From a virus, in the IMG/VR virus record IMGVR_UViG_3300042868_006362, positions 1 to 21,320 of that record: a stretch of 21,320 nucleotides of DNA; one strand, given 5' to 3'. Shown here piece after piece: positions 14,897 through 20,770 of this stretch. A model generated the notes under the pieces. That model had not been told where the DNA came from and made no database searches. It worked only from the letters and a program-made list of their open reading frames with translations. A program made the translations under genes and the position numbers. Positions within the stretch are counted from its first letter, which is position 1. Each line of letters begins with the position of its first letter.

Positions 14897-15684
14897 GCTG
14901 CTTTCCTATGCGAAGCCCAATCAAACACAACAACTTTGCCGCCACCTTCACGCAATCGATCCATAACTCGATCACCGATAAATGCGCCTAGTTCGTTGAC
15001 GCTCAAATTACTAATCAATAAAGTTGGCTTCATTCGCTCATATCGTCCATTGATGATTTCGAACAAATAAAGCTTTTCTGTCTCGCTTCCAAACTGAACA
15101 CCGACTTCATCGAGGATCAACAAATCAGGATCGATAAAACTTTGAATTGCTTCGTCTTCTGTCGTTTTTACTTCTCGCGAGTACGTTTCTTTGATTGTCC
15201 TAATCGCTTTGATTACCGATACAAAAACAGGCTGCTTTCCTTGCTTGATGATTTCGTTTGCTATACCAATCGCCAAATGTGTTTTGCCAGTTCCAACGCC
15301 GCCACAAAAAATTAAACAAGTTCCTTGCTGCACGACATCATCAAAACCAGACGCATAAGCTTTTGATACCTCTAACGCCCTGACTGACTTTGCACATCGC
15401 GGAATGTAGCTATCAAGCGTCCTATTCGCGAATCTTTCAGGTATTGCCGCCCTACCTAACCGATCCTTCCAAATTCTTTCTTGGCGCTCTTTTGCGTCTC
15501 TTTCGTGTCGATCTTTGGCGTTTTGCTTGTCGGTAATTTCTAGGCATTTATCACAACCTGATTGACCCAACTTCCAAACATACGAAACATATTCACCGTG
15601 AATTTCACAAACTTTCTTTATCTGCTCCAGCTTGAATGAAACCCTTTGCGGCATTGCGTCATCGTCAAAAACTTCCATCTGCAT
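14893..15684 (-). CDS. DnaC-like helicase loader ATPase
   Basis: The 263-residue product has an N-terminal zinc-type segment (CEIHGEY, then SGCDKC at 42-47) and a charged helical linker. The AAA+ core shows Walker A GGVGTGKT (128-135), Walker B LLILDEVG (188-195), sensor 1 LLISNLSV, and the arginine-finger region DRVMDRLREGG. The layout matches phage DnaC/IstB-type loaders that deliver the host DnaB helicase to the origin. It lies directly after the O-like initiator, with which it overlaps by 20 bases, so the pair corresponds to lambda O and P or to an O-DnaC pair. Start ATG 15684 follows AAGGGG; the ATG at 15678 is equally possible. Confidence 0.9.
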   Translation of the reverse strand: MQMEVFDDDAMPQRVSFKLEQIKKVCEIHGEYVSYVWKLGQSGCDKCLEITDKQNAKDRHERDAKERQERIWKDRLGRAAIPERFANRTLDSYIPRCAKSVRALEVSKAYASGFDDVVQQGTCLIFCGGVGTGKTHLAIGIANEIIKQGKQPVFVSVIKAIRTIKETYSREVKTTEDEAIQSFIDPDLLILDEVGVQFGSETEKLYLFEIINGRYERMKPTLLISNLSVNELGAFIGDRVMDRLREGGGKVVVFDWASHRKAA

Positions 15685-16399
15685 TTACCCCTTGTGCGTA
15701 GTCTTTATTTTCGAATCCGTTGTGTGCAGATGGTCTTTGTGGCGCCACCTTTGCCTTGGGTGCCATCCAATCAGCTCGGAAGCTACTCCACCCCCTTTCG
15801 CAAGCCATCATCAAGGCATCTGAAATACTTATCCCCGCCTTCACCGCCTCCCTTGCAATCCCATCAATCGCGGTCTTGGTTAGCTTTGCTTTTCTCTGCT
15901 TCACAAAATCGCTTGCAACTTGAGATTCAGTACCTAACGAAATCAAGAGACCAACTGCATCAAACGTATCGCCAGAACCTTTTTTATCTTTTTTATGATT
16001 CATTGATGGTTCTATTGATGGTTCCTTGATGGTTATGGGTGAACATGGTTCGGGGGTGGGGTGAACAATATTCGGGGGTTGGGGTGAACGACGTTCGGGG
16101 GTGGGGTGAACGACGTTCTGTGGTGAATGTGGTTCGGGGGTGAACAATGTTCGGAGGTCAATGTAATAAACAGTGCTACGACCATTGCGCATTCCGCGGC
16201 TTACCACGCCCATTACTTCAAGATCAGTGATGTGCTTTTGAACAGCTCTATCAGACAGACTGCACTTTTGAGCAAGCATTTGGACTGATGGGTAGCATTC
16301 GCCTTGATCATTTGCGTTATCGCACAGAGCCAGCAAAACCATCTTCGTTACCGATGGCAATTCAGACTTCCATACTTGAGTCATTAAAGCGATGCTCAT
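15665..16399 (-). CDS. Phage replication initiator (lambda O-like)
   Basis: The 244-residue product has an N-terminal winged helix (residues about 10-82: SVTKMVLLALCDNANDQGEC, then LAQKCSLSDRAVQKHITDLE and RNGRSTVYYI). A proline-rich linker (85-122) follows, then a charged stretch and a C-terminal helical domain. The linker is encoded by an array of palindromic repeats (16041-16152), so the gene probably contains the origin it acts on, as lambda O does. The C-terminal part should contact the DnaC-like loader next door. The ATG at 16399 overlaps the previous stop as ATGA. Confidence 0.85.
   Translation of the reverse strand: MSIALMTQVWKSELPSVTKMVLLALCDNANDQGECYPSVQMLAQKCSLSDRAVQKHITDLEVMGVVSRGMRNGRSTVYYIDLRTLFTPEPHSPQNVVHPTPERRSPQPPNIVHPTPEPCSPITIKEPSIEPSMNHKKDKKGSGDTFDAVGLLISLGTESQVASDFVKQRKAKLTKTAIDGIAREAVKAGISISDALMMACERGWSSFRADWMAPKAKVAPQRPSAHNGFENKDYAQGVNADGSF
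16003..16034. repeat. Short direct repeats beside an AT-rich stretch in the O-like gene
   Basis: TTGATGGTT occurs three times (16003-16011, 16015-16023, 16026-16034) with 12 and 11 base steps. It lies beside an AT-rich stretch (about 15979-16000). In lambda the AT-rich unwinding region lies on the same side of the iterons, downstream in the O gene. Confidence 0.6.
16041..16152. repeat. Iteron array: candidate replication origin inside the O-like gene
   Basis: Six copies of an 11-base imperfect palindrome of type GAACNNNGTTC start at 16041, 16063, 16086, 16108, 16125 and 16142. Flanks rich in GGGG and GGTG repeat with them. The steps are 22, 23, 22, 17 and 17 bases, so copies fall in different reading frames. 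The conserved thing is therefore the DNA and not the peptide. Lambda's origin has the same form: palindromic iterons inside O next to an AT-rich stretch. Confidence 0.8.
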
Positions 16400-16749
16400 G
16401 CAGTCAACCCCAATCTTTTTAAAACTCTGTGAGTCTGCGCAACACCATCTTTAAACTGAGCGATCATCAATTCACGGCTAAAGCCTTCAGGACGTGGCGC
16501 GCGACCGTCTAAAACATCGTGGCAAGCTGAGCAACCGAAAGCAGCAGCAGTATCAGGAGACTTCAAGCCCATGCCTTTACCGTCTGCTAATTCGTTTGAA
16601 TGGCAAAGAACTGTTGTGCTTGTGTCGAAATTGCATATCGGAAAACGCAAGGTGCATTCTTGATTGCGCGCAGCACGGCGAATAGGCGTACTCTTTGCGC
16701 GGCTTTTGCGCATTGGTTTAGTGCTACGTTTCATTGGTGAGCGTTTCAT
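16396..16749 (-). CDS. YbcO-like putative nuclease (DUF1364)
   Basis: The 117-residue product begins with a very basic tail (MKRSPMKRSTKPMRKSRAKS) and then RRAARNQECTLRFPICN. Later it shows VLCHSNELADGKGMGLKSPD and FGCSACHDVLDGR. This matches the DUF1364 family with YbcO of the DLP12 prophage, a putative Cys/His metal-dependent nuclease. Pairing with a NinB-like gene immediately upstream is usual in lambdoid phages. The ATG at 16749 overlaps the NinB-like stop as ATGA. Confidence 0.82.
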   Translation of the reverse strand: MKRSPMKRSTKPMRKSRAKSTPIRRAARNQECTLRFPICNFDTSTTVLCHSNELADGKGMGLKSPDTAAAFGCSACHDVLDGRAPRPEGFSRELMIAQFKDGVAQTHRVLKRLGLTA

Positions 16750-17183
16750 GCGTCACCTGCTGGAAACTCAAGCAACACGCCGCGCTCGCGGAAATCAGCC
16801 TGCATTGCTTCTGCATACTTACTTAACTGTTCTTTGTTCATCAGCGATGTGACAGGCCAAGAGCGCATTGCGACTAGCTTCTGTTCGTAGCGCAAACCTT
16901 TGATAACTTGATCATAAGCATCGCGAAACTCTTCATCTTCCGAGCGCAGAATTGGCACTCCATGATGCAACTTGCAATAGCATTTCCAGCCTAGTGCGCT
17001 TTCTTCGCGCAACTCTCTAGCTAATTGTTCGTACCATGCATGCGTTATTGCGTTTTGAGATAGGCTGCGATCTTTGCCAGTCTTGACATTGACGCGCAAA
17101 AATTTGAACTCGTTGTATGTGGAACGAATCAAGCCAATGATGTTTTGAAGTGATGTATCACTGTTGATGGTGTATGTAGTCAT
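16746..17183 (-). CDS. ninB: NinB-like recombination protein
   Basis: From the ATG at 17183 the product has 145 residues and starts MTTYTINSDTSLQNIIGLIR. Residues near 35-50 read KTGKDRSLSQNAITHAWYEQ, matching the R-S-L-x-Q-N signature of NinB. It continues LGWKCYCKLHHGVPILR and ends with a helix and GVLLEFPAG. NinB aids lambda Red/Orf recombination on single-stranded DNA. The start overlaps the preceding stop as ATGA; a longer upstream reading was rejected for that reason. The family match is moderate and rests on one motif and on the adjacent YbcO-like gene. Confidence 0.6.
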   Translation of the reverse strand: MTTYTINSDTSLQNIIGLIRSTYNEFKFLRVNVKTGKDRSLSQNAITHAWYEQLARELREESALGWKCYCKLHHGVPILRSEDEEFRDAYDQVIKGLRYEQKLVAMRSWPVTSLMNKEQLSKYAEAMQADFRERGVLLEFPAGDA

Positions 17184-17491
17184 ACCAACCTCAACTGAAC
17201 AGGAACGATTGATACTGGATGAACAGTCTTGCCGCTGAAATTGCACTTACGAACAGGTGCCGAACGCTCTAAGCGATTAGCTGCGACCAATTCATTAACG
17301 CGACCGCTAACAGTAGAAACGTCAATGTTGTCGCCTATTAAGTTTTCGTAAAAGTATTTAATCTCACGCAAAGATAAAGGCTCTTGAGCATGAGCCACGA
17401 TTGAATAGATCGAATCGCAGACAGTCGCTTTATATGCGTTGCCAATGCCGTGATAGGCATCGATTGAAGTGTCTAGGACTTGAGTTCTCAT
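17180..17491 (-). CDS. Winged-helix small protein (103 residues)
   Basis: With the start at ATG 17491 (MRTQVLDTSIDAYHGIGNAY) the product contains a winged-helix-like region: EPLSLREIKYFYENLIG, then VSTVSGRVNELVAANRLERS. It ends with strands around TVHPVSIVPVQLRL. The start overlaps the previous stop as ATGA and has AGAGGTG in front. A longer frame exists, but it would run through the upstream gene. It may bind DNA; no named family is recognised. Confidence 0.65.
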   Translation of the reverse strand: MRTQVLDTSIDAYHGIGNAYKATVCDSIYSIVAHAQEPLSLREIKYFYENLIGDNIDVSTVSGRVNELVAANRLERSAPVRKCNFSGKTVHPVSIVPVQLRLV

Positions 17492-17673
17492 TGCACACCT
17501 CTGCAACGATGGCAAAGTGTGTGCACTGGAGTTTTTGATGCGTTCCAATACTGAGCGATAGAGCGCATCTTTTTGCATGATGTGCAAAAGCGCTGCGCAG
17601 ATGGCAGGCATTTGTGTGGAATTTGGTTAGCGTGGTGAATGGCATCAACCACGCGAGGCGCTAGGAATATCAT
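17488..17673 (-). CDS. Small zinc-ribbon-like protein (61 residues)
   Basis: The product starts MIFLAPRVVDAIHHANQIPH and carries FCTSCKKMRSIAQYW and LCHRCRG, two C-x2-C pairs about 24 residues apart, a zinc-ribbon layout. The ATG at 17673 overlaps the preceding stop as ATGA with GAGGTG five bases upstream; an earlier start in the track of this frame lies inside that ribosome binding site. Function unknown. Confidence 0.65.
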   Translation of the reverse strand: MIFLAPRVVDAIHHANQIPHKCLPSAQRFCTSCKKMRSIAQYWNASKTPVHTLCHRCRGVQ

Positions 17674-17891
17674 GACTGCACCTCGCGCCATTGAATGACC
17701 AAATAAAAAGTTTCTTTTATGTCTTTGTATTGAATTGCTTGATCTTTATCACGGCAAGCAAAACCCCAAAATTCACCGTTCCAATATTGAAAAGAATCGC
17801 CCAAATTTGTCACTTTGTTGCGCACAGCGTTTTTTACCTCACACAAGCAAGCATGATCTGGCTTAGCGTCTGAATTGTTCCAATTACTCAT
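17670..17891 (-). CDS. DUF551-like small protein, copy 2 (73 residues)
   Basis: The product contains FQYWNGEFWGFACRDKDQA and ends QWREVQS, closely similar to the C-terminal part of the protein at 13758-14078. The start MSNWNNSDAKPDHACLCEVK matches the WNDAGTKPSKAGVYE segment of copy 1. It lacks the N-terminal extension of copy 1. The ATG at 17891 overlaps the upstream stop as ATGA, after AAAGGTGG. The pair shows duplication within this phage or acquisition from related phages. Confidence 0.7.
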   Translation of the reverse strand: MSNWNNSDAKPDHACLCEVKNAVRNKVTNLGDSFQYWNGEFWGFACRDKDQAIQYKDIKETFYLVIQWREVQS

Positions 17892-18058
17892 GGCTGACCA
17901 CCTTTCAGCAGTGAATCAGCCACTTCGCGAGCAAAGCGCTTTGCGATCGTATGCGCTTGCACCTTTGTTGAATCGTTCTTATTTGCGATCATGTCGCGCT
18001 CTGTTATGCGCCAGTTTTTCAGCGCATCAATGGCTTTTTGTGTTGCTTGTTCTGTCAT
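17888..18058 (-). CDS. Small helical protein (56 residues), unknown function
   Basis: From ATG 18058 the product reads MTEQATQKAIDALKNWRITE and is wholly helical in look, with a basic middle and LLKGGQP at the end. An AAGGAAT ribosome binding site precedes this start, which decides it over longer readings of the same frame that would overlap the gene upstream. The stop overlaps the next gene as ATGA. Confidence 0.65.
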   Translation of the reverse strand: MTEQATQKAIDALKNWRITERDMIANKNDSTKVQAHTIAKRFAREVADSLLKGGQP

Positions 18059-18096
18059 GTGCTTTATTCCTTTCATTGATTCGATTAGCGAATTCA

Positions 18097-18327
18097 TCAA
18101 AGCCGTTGGTGGAAACTTGTTCTGCAACGTGACGCCATGGGCAGCTTGTGCACTTGTTTTGGTCGTTCCATTCGCATACACAAGGAACTAACATTTGACC
18201 AATCGTTTGCTAGTTCTCTAATTGCGCGGCTTTGAGTGATGTCTTCCTGATCGCACTTAGCTTTGAATGCCAAAAATTCGTCAGGGTTAAACAAACTTTT
18301 AATAACTATGTTTCGTGGTGATTTCAT
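18097..18327 (-). CDS. Small protein with ribbon-helix-helix-like start (76 residues)
   Basis: The N-terminal half reads NIVIKSLFNPDEFLAFKAKC and DITQSRAIRELANDW: one strand followed by two helices, the order of ribbon-helix-helix DNA-binding proteins. The C-terminal 30 residues (MERPKQVHKLPMASR) are basic and look unstructured. A GGAG lies seven bases before the ATG at 18327. It is the second gene after cro, so a regulatory role is plausible. No family is firmly recognised. Confidence 0.6.
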   Translation of the reverse strand: MKSPRNIVIKSLFNPDEFLAFKAKCDQEDITQSRAIRELANDWSNVSSLCMRMERPKQVHKLPMASRCRTSFHQRL

Positions 18328-18377
18328 GGTGTGCTCCGTGTTGGTTAATTCGTGTTTGGTGCTTCGTTCGTTCGGTG

Positions 18378-18635
18378 TTAGTTAGCTGTCACATGGGTTT
18401 CTCCGGTAGTTCGCTTGCTCTTAAGTTCAGGCCAGATTTTTTGCCAGTCATTTACAAACATCTTTTTTCTAGTTACTAGACCATTTGTTTTTTGCTCAAT
18501 CAGAACGGCTTTTTCTGGTGAAATTGGCGCTTTGCCTGATGCCATTTGAGATAAGTAAGAAAGTGACACGCCGATTTCTTGCGCAAGGCTTGTAGCCCTT
18601 CCTCTTTCCTGATCAATGTAATTTTTCAGATTCAT
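18378..18635 (-). CDS. cro: Cro-like repressor (85 residues)
   Basis: From ATG 18635 (AAAGGGCAATT upstream) the product starts MNLKNYIDQERGRATSLAQE. A helix-turn-helix covers residues 14-40 (SLAQEIGVSLSYLSQMASGK), followed by ISPEKAVLIEQKTNG, the YdaS/Cro-type layout. It is the first gene of the leftward early operon and faces the CI gene across a promoter with an operator at 18660-18677. As in lambda it should turn down repressor synthesis and shift the phage to lytic growth. Longer readings from TTG would cover the promoter and are rejected. Confidence 0.88.
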   Translation of the reverse strand: MNLKNYIDQERGRATSLAQEIGVSLSYLSQMASGKAPISPEKAVLIEQKTNGLVTRKKMFVNDWQKIWPELKSKRTTGETHVTAN

Positions 18636-18657
18636 AATTGCCCTTTCGATTGAGTGA

Positions 18658-18686
18658 AGTTTAGTGTTCATTAAACCTGTTGTCAA
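18658..18686 (-). promoter_or_regulatory. Leftward early promoter (pR-like) with operator
   Basis: On the minus strand TTGACA and TAAACT are spaced by exactly 17 bases, a near-consensus sigma-70 promoter. The operator GTTTAATGAACACTAAAC (18660-18677) fills the spacer and the -10 box. Transcription would start about 20 bases before the cro ATG. The promoter is a near twin of the one at 20003-20031. Confidence 0.88.
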
Positions 18687-18708
18687 GTAAAAGTTTAGTA
18701 TTTGCTTG

Positions 18709-18726
18709 TTTAGAATTTACTAAGCA
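18709..18726. promoter_or_regulatory. Second operator near the repressor start
   Basis: GTTTAGAATTTACTAAGC has the same half-site design (GTTTAG, six bases, CTAAAC-like) as the promoter operators. It lies 11-28 bases before the CI ATG. A further single half-site GTTTAG is at 18693-18698. Binding here could control the repressor gene's own promoter, which I cannot place with confidence. Confidence 0.65.
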
Positions 18727-18736
18727 AAATAAACGT

Positions 18737-19384
18737 ATGAAACCTACTGAAATAAGACGAATAAGACTTGCTGAGTGGTTCGAGAATCGTTCGATACCGA
18801 ATGATGAGAAGAGCTACATATCACAGCTAATTAATGGGAAAGCCTCTTTTGGGGAGAAGGCAGCTCGCCGCCTTGAAACTACCTATGGCATGGGTCTTGC
18901 GTACCTAGATCGCTTAGAAATAGAGGCGATGGAAGAAGCAATGCCAACACGCCCAAATGAAATAATAATAAATCAATATAAAGATGTTGCAGGGGCAATG
19001 GGAACCGGGCTTATTTTACAAGACCAACCGGGAGAGATTATTAGTATTAGCGTAAGTGAAGAATGGGTAAGAAAGAATGTAAAGTATTGCACCTCAGTGC
19101 AAAATTTATGTGTTGTTACAGGCTTCGGTGATTCCATGGTCGGCATGTATAAGCCCGGCGATCCTCTGCTAGTAGATATTGGCGTGAAAACACTTGATTA
19201 TGATGGCGTGTATTTTTTTAGGATCGGAGACGAGGGTTTTATTAAGACTCTGCAACGAATACCAGGTGTAGGAATCAGGGTAATATCTGAGAACAAGAAA
19301 TATGAGGCATGGACTATTACAAAGGACATGCAATTTGAAATTCTCGCCAAAGTATTGAAAGCTTGGGAGGGAACTGATTTATAA
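18737..19384 (+). CDS. cI: CI-like repressor with LexA/S24 peptidase domain
   Basis: From ATG 18737 the product has 215 residues. The N-terminal helix-turn-helix covers about 23-48 (DEKSYISQLINGKASFGEKA). The C-terminal domain is of the S24 type: GFGDSMVGMYKPGD with catalytic Ser133, and FIKTL with Lys170. An Ala85-Gly86 pair in KDVAGAMG is a candidate self-cleavage site, so the repressor is probably RecA-inducible. No good ribosome binding site stands before the ATG, as for lambda cI made from a leaderless transcript. It should bind the GTTTAG-type operators at both early promoters. A lipoprotein gene follows 14 bases later in the same transcript. Confidence 0.92.
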   Translation: MKPTEIRRIRLAEWFENRSIPNDEKSYISQLINGKASFGEKAARRLETTYGMGLAYLDRLEIEAMEEAMPTRPNEIIINQYKDVAGAMGTGLILQDQPGEIISISVSEEWVRKNVKYCTSVQNLCVVTGFGDSMVGMYKPGDPLLVDIGVKTLDYDGVYFFRIGDEGFIKTLQRIPGVGIRVISENKKYEAWTITKDMQFEILAKVLKAWEGTDL

Positions 19385-19398
19385 AAAGGAAGAAGTAA

Positions 19399-19758
19399 AT
19401 GAAGAAACTATTATTGGCCGCCTGCTTTGGATTGCTAATTTCTGGCTGTGGCGGTCAAAGCACAGAAGAAAAACTACCAGAAACCTACGCAGTAACATAT
19501 TCAGTCACCGGAATTAACACTAGCTCAGCATCAATAACATACGAGAATAGCACTGGTGGAACTTCACAAGAAACCGTAAAACTGCCGTGGTCAAAGAGTT
19601 TTACATTTAAGCGTGATGCATTTTTATATATCTCAGCTCAGAATCAAAGCAACGCTGGCACCGTTACAGCTTCAATAAAAGCCAACAATACAACCATAAA
19701 AACATCAACATCGAACGGCGCTTATGCAATTGCCACTGCTAGCGGGTCATGCTGCTAA
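19399..19758 (+). CDS. MmpS-like lipoprotein, probable lysogenic conversion gene
   Basis: The 119-residue product begins with a lipoprotein signal peptide (MKKLLLAACFGLLISGC) with Cys17 in the lipobox. The mature part is beta-rich: YSVTGINTSSASITYENSTG, then VKLPWSKSFTF, ISAQNQSNAG, and a closing GAYAIATASGSCC. The order 'ITY.N..GG, LPW, SAQN' resembles the MmpS-type small membrane protein fold. AAGGAAGAAG precedes the ATG, 14 bases after cI and before a terminator, so it would be made in the lysogen. Candidate roles are exclusion of other phages or an envelope change; both are inference. Confidence 0.8.
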   Translation: MKKLLLAACFGLLISGCGGQSTEEKLPETYAVTYSVTGINTSSASITYENSTGGTSQETVKLPWSKSFTFKRDAFLYISAQNQSNAGTVTASIKANNTTIKTSTSNGAYAIATASGSCC

Positions 19759-19777
19759 TAATTACATAATCCAATCT

Positions 19778-19801
19778 AACCCGCTATATGCGGGTTTTTT
19801 T
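19778..19801 (+). terminator. Intrinsic terminator of the cI-lipoprotein transcript
   Basis: AACCCGC pairs with GCGGGTT across a TATAT loop and is followed by more T. It ends the lysogenic transcript 20 bases after the lipoprotein stop codon. Confidence 0.88.
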
Positions 19802-19804
19802 ACG

Positions 19805-19911
19805 CCTATTGTCTTCCTGTAGGGTCTATTGTCTGCCTATTGTCGGTTGACATTTTAATTTTATTCAAGCCAAAGATATTTACACGTAATTGACACGTAA
19901 GTTTTACACGT
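19805..19911. repeat. Two sets of short direct repeats in the gene-free gap
   Basis: CTATTGTC occurs three times (19806-19813, 19826-19833, 19837-19844). ACACGT occurs three times (19882-19887, 19893-19898, 19906-19911), spaced 11 and 13 bases, close to one helical turn. Such phasing suggests protein-binding sites. The rest of 19802-19967 is AT-rich and shows no gene. Confidence 0.5.
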
Positions 19912-19967
19912 CAACAAATATACCTATTTTTACGACAAAAACACCATTCCGCATCGCACAATAAAAA

Positions 19968-20007
19968 GTTAAGTAAATACTTAAAATAAGTTAATTATTT
20001 ACTTGAC
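19968..20007. repeat. Inverted repeat at the -35 region of the rightward early promoter
   Basis: GTTAAGTAAATA (19968-19979) and TATTTACTTGAC (19996-20007) are inverted copies with one mismatch, separated by 16 AT-rich bases. The right arm runs into the -35 box TTGACT, so a protein bound here could block or help the promoter. Confidence 0.55.
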
Positions 20008-20031
20008 TCACGGTTTAGTGTTTGCTAAAGT
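20003..20031 (+). promoter_or_regulatory. Rightward early promoter (pL-like) with operator
   Basis: TTGACT and TAAAGT are spaced by 17 bases. The operator GTTTAGTGTTTGCTAAAG (20013-20030) occupies the same place in the spacer and -10 box as in the cro promoter, and both promoters share TTTACTTGAC at the -35 side. This predicts control by the same repressor and a transcript starting near 20038. Confidence 0.82.
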
Positions 20032-20037
20032 AGATGC

Positions 20038-20610
20038 ATCGAGAAACGCAAAACACCGCGAATCAAGATAAGCCTTCCTGACTTGGTATGAATCCGAAAT
20101 CGAGCTGTGAACCCACGGATAGGAAGGCACTGAATATCGCGCAATGCTCCGTGCACGTGGCAAAGCAAATCTAGGTTGGTTTCGCGGTTCCAGCCTAACT
20201 ACTTATCAGCTTTGGCGACGTCGTTGAGTGTTAGCTACTGGCGGCAACATTGATACCAAAGTAACTCGCTGAAAGGAAAACACCCTGCTTTATGGGCGTC
20301 AGAGCTGATAAGTGGTTGAGCAACAAGGGAGCTAGTGCCTGAGTAAATAACTAGCTAGTGGTGTCAAGCACTAACCAAGATTGACTCGAAGCTTTGCCGA
20401 TGATAGCCGAATGACTCACGTAACGAGTCACTACACGCATGAGCATTGGATAGCAACGAATCGGTAAGTGGAATGCGCAAATCCCGCTGCTAGTGCTCAG
20501 TCGTGTGGTGAATGCTCAGTGGTGATGAGCACTATATACGGATCGGCACCTTGAGGTCTAGAACGTCGAGAGAATTACCGAAAGCAGGAGATCACTACCT
20601 GCCACCACTT
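20038..20610 (+). ncRNA. Candidate large structured leader RNA of the rightward early operon
   Basis: About 590 bases between the promoter and the first credible start codon (20632) show no convincing gene but many complementary segments. Helices visible by eye: 20055-20062 with 20181-20188 (8 pairs); 20072-20079 with 20121-20128 (8), enclosing 20092-20096 with 20116-20120 (5); 20196-20211 with 20303-20318 (16, two G-U); 20393-20401 with 20460-20468 (9, two G-U), enclosing hairpin 20412-20417 with 20425-20430; 20491-20499 with 20526-20534 (9, perfect); 20584-20588 with 20598-20602 (5). Loop segments 20440-20447 and 20511-20518 are complementary over eight bases, a possible kissing contact. 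No U-run terminator is seen, so transcription should continue into the small genes. I do not recognise the family. Confidence 0.6.
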
Positions 20611-20631
20611 CAATTTAACAGTGAGAGAGAC

Positions 20632-20760
20632 ATGGAAAAGAAAATCTGCACATTGACAATGCTTCGCTCTGAATTGCGAAATCACATGCTTTGGAGAGAT
20701 TCCGCTTTGCGCTCAATTATGCGCAATCAAAACGGAACTCTTTCTTACACTTGGTTTTAA
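20632..20760 (+). CDS. Small 42-residue protein, first gene of the rightward operon
   Basis: From ATG 20632 the product reads MEKKICTLTMLRSELRNHML and ends QNGTLSYTWF. A GAGAGAGA stretch precedes it. Longer readings of this frame would run back into the structured leader and are not supported. It is basic and helical; function unknown. The next gene's AAGGAG begins right at its stop codon. Confidence 0.6.
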   Translation: MEKKICTLTMLRSELRNHMLWRDSALRSIMRNQNGTLSYTWF

Positions 20761-20770
20761 GGAGATAGAC

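Noticed and set aside
16041-16152. CRISPR-like array
   Set aside because: Spacing is 17-23 bases with no spacers of normal length, repeats are short palindromes, and the array lies inside a replication gene, fitting iterons.
18059-18181. Longer start for the 56-residue gene at 17888-18058
   Set aside because: It would overlap the upstream gene by 85 bases, while the ATG at 18058 has a clear AAGGAAT ribosome binding site.
20038-20610. Group I intron, retron RNA or tmRNA
   Set aside because: No recognisable intron core or tRNA-like ends are visible, no reverse transcriptase gene is present, and no interrupted gene flanks the region.
20512-20631. Upstream extension of the 42-residue gene to a longer reading
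   Set aside because: The extension falls within the paired segments of the leader RNA, has no suitable ribosome binding site and looks unlike a protein; the ATG at 20632 is a better start.
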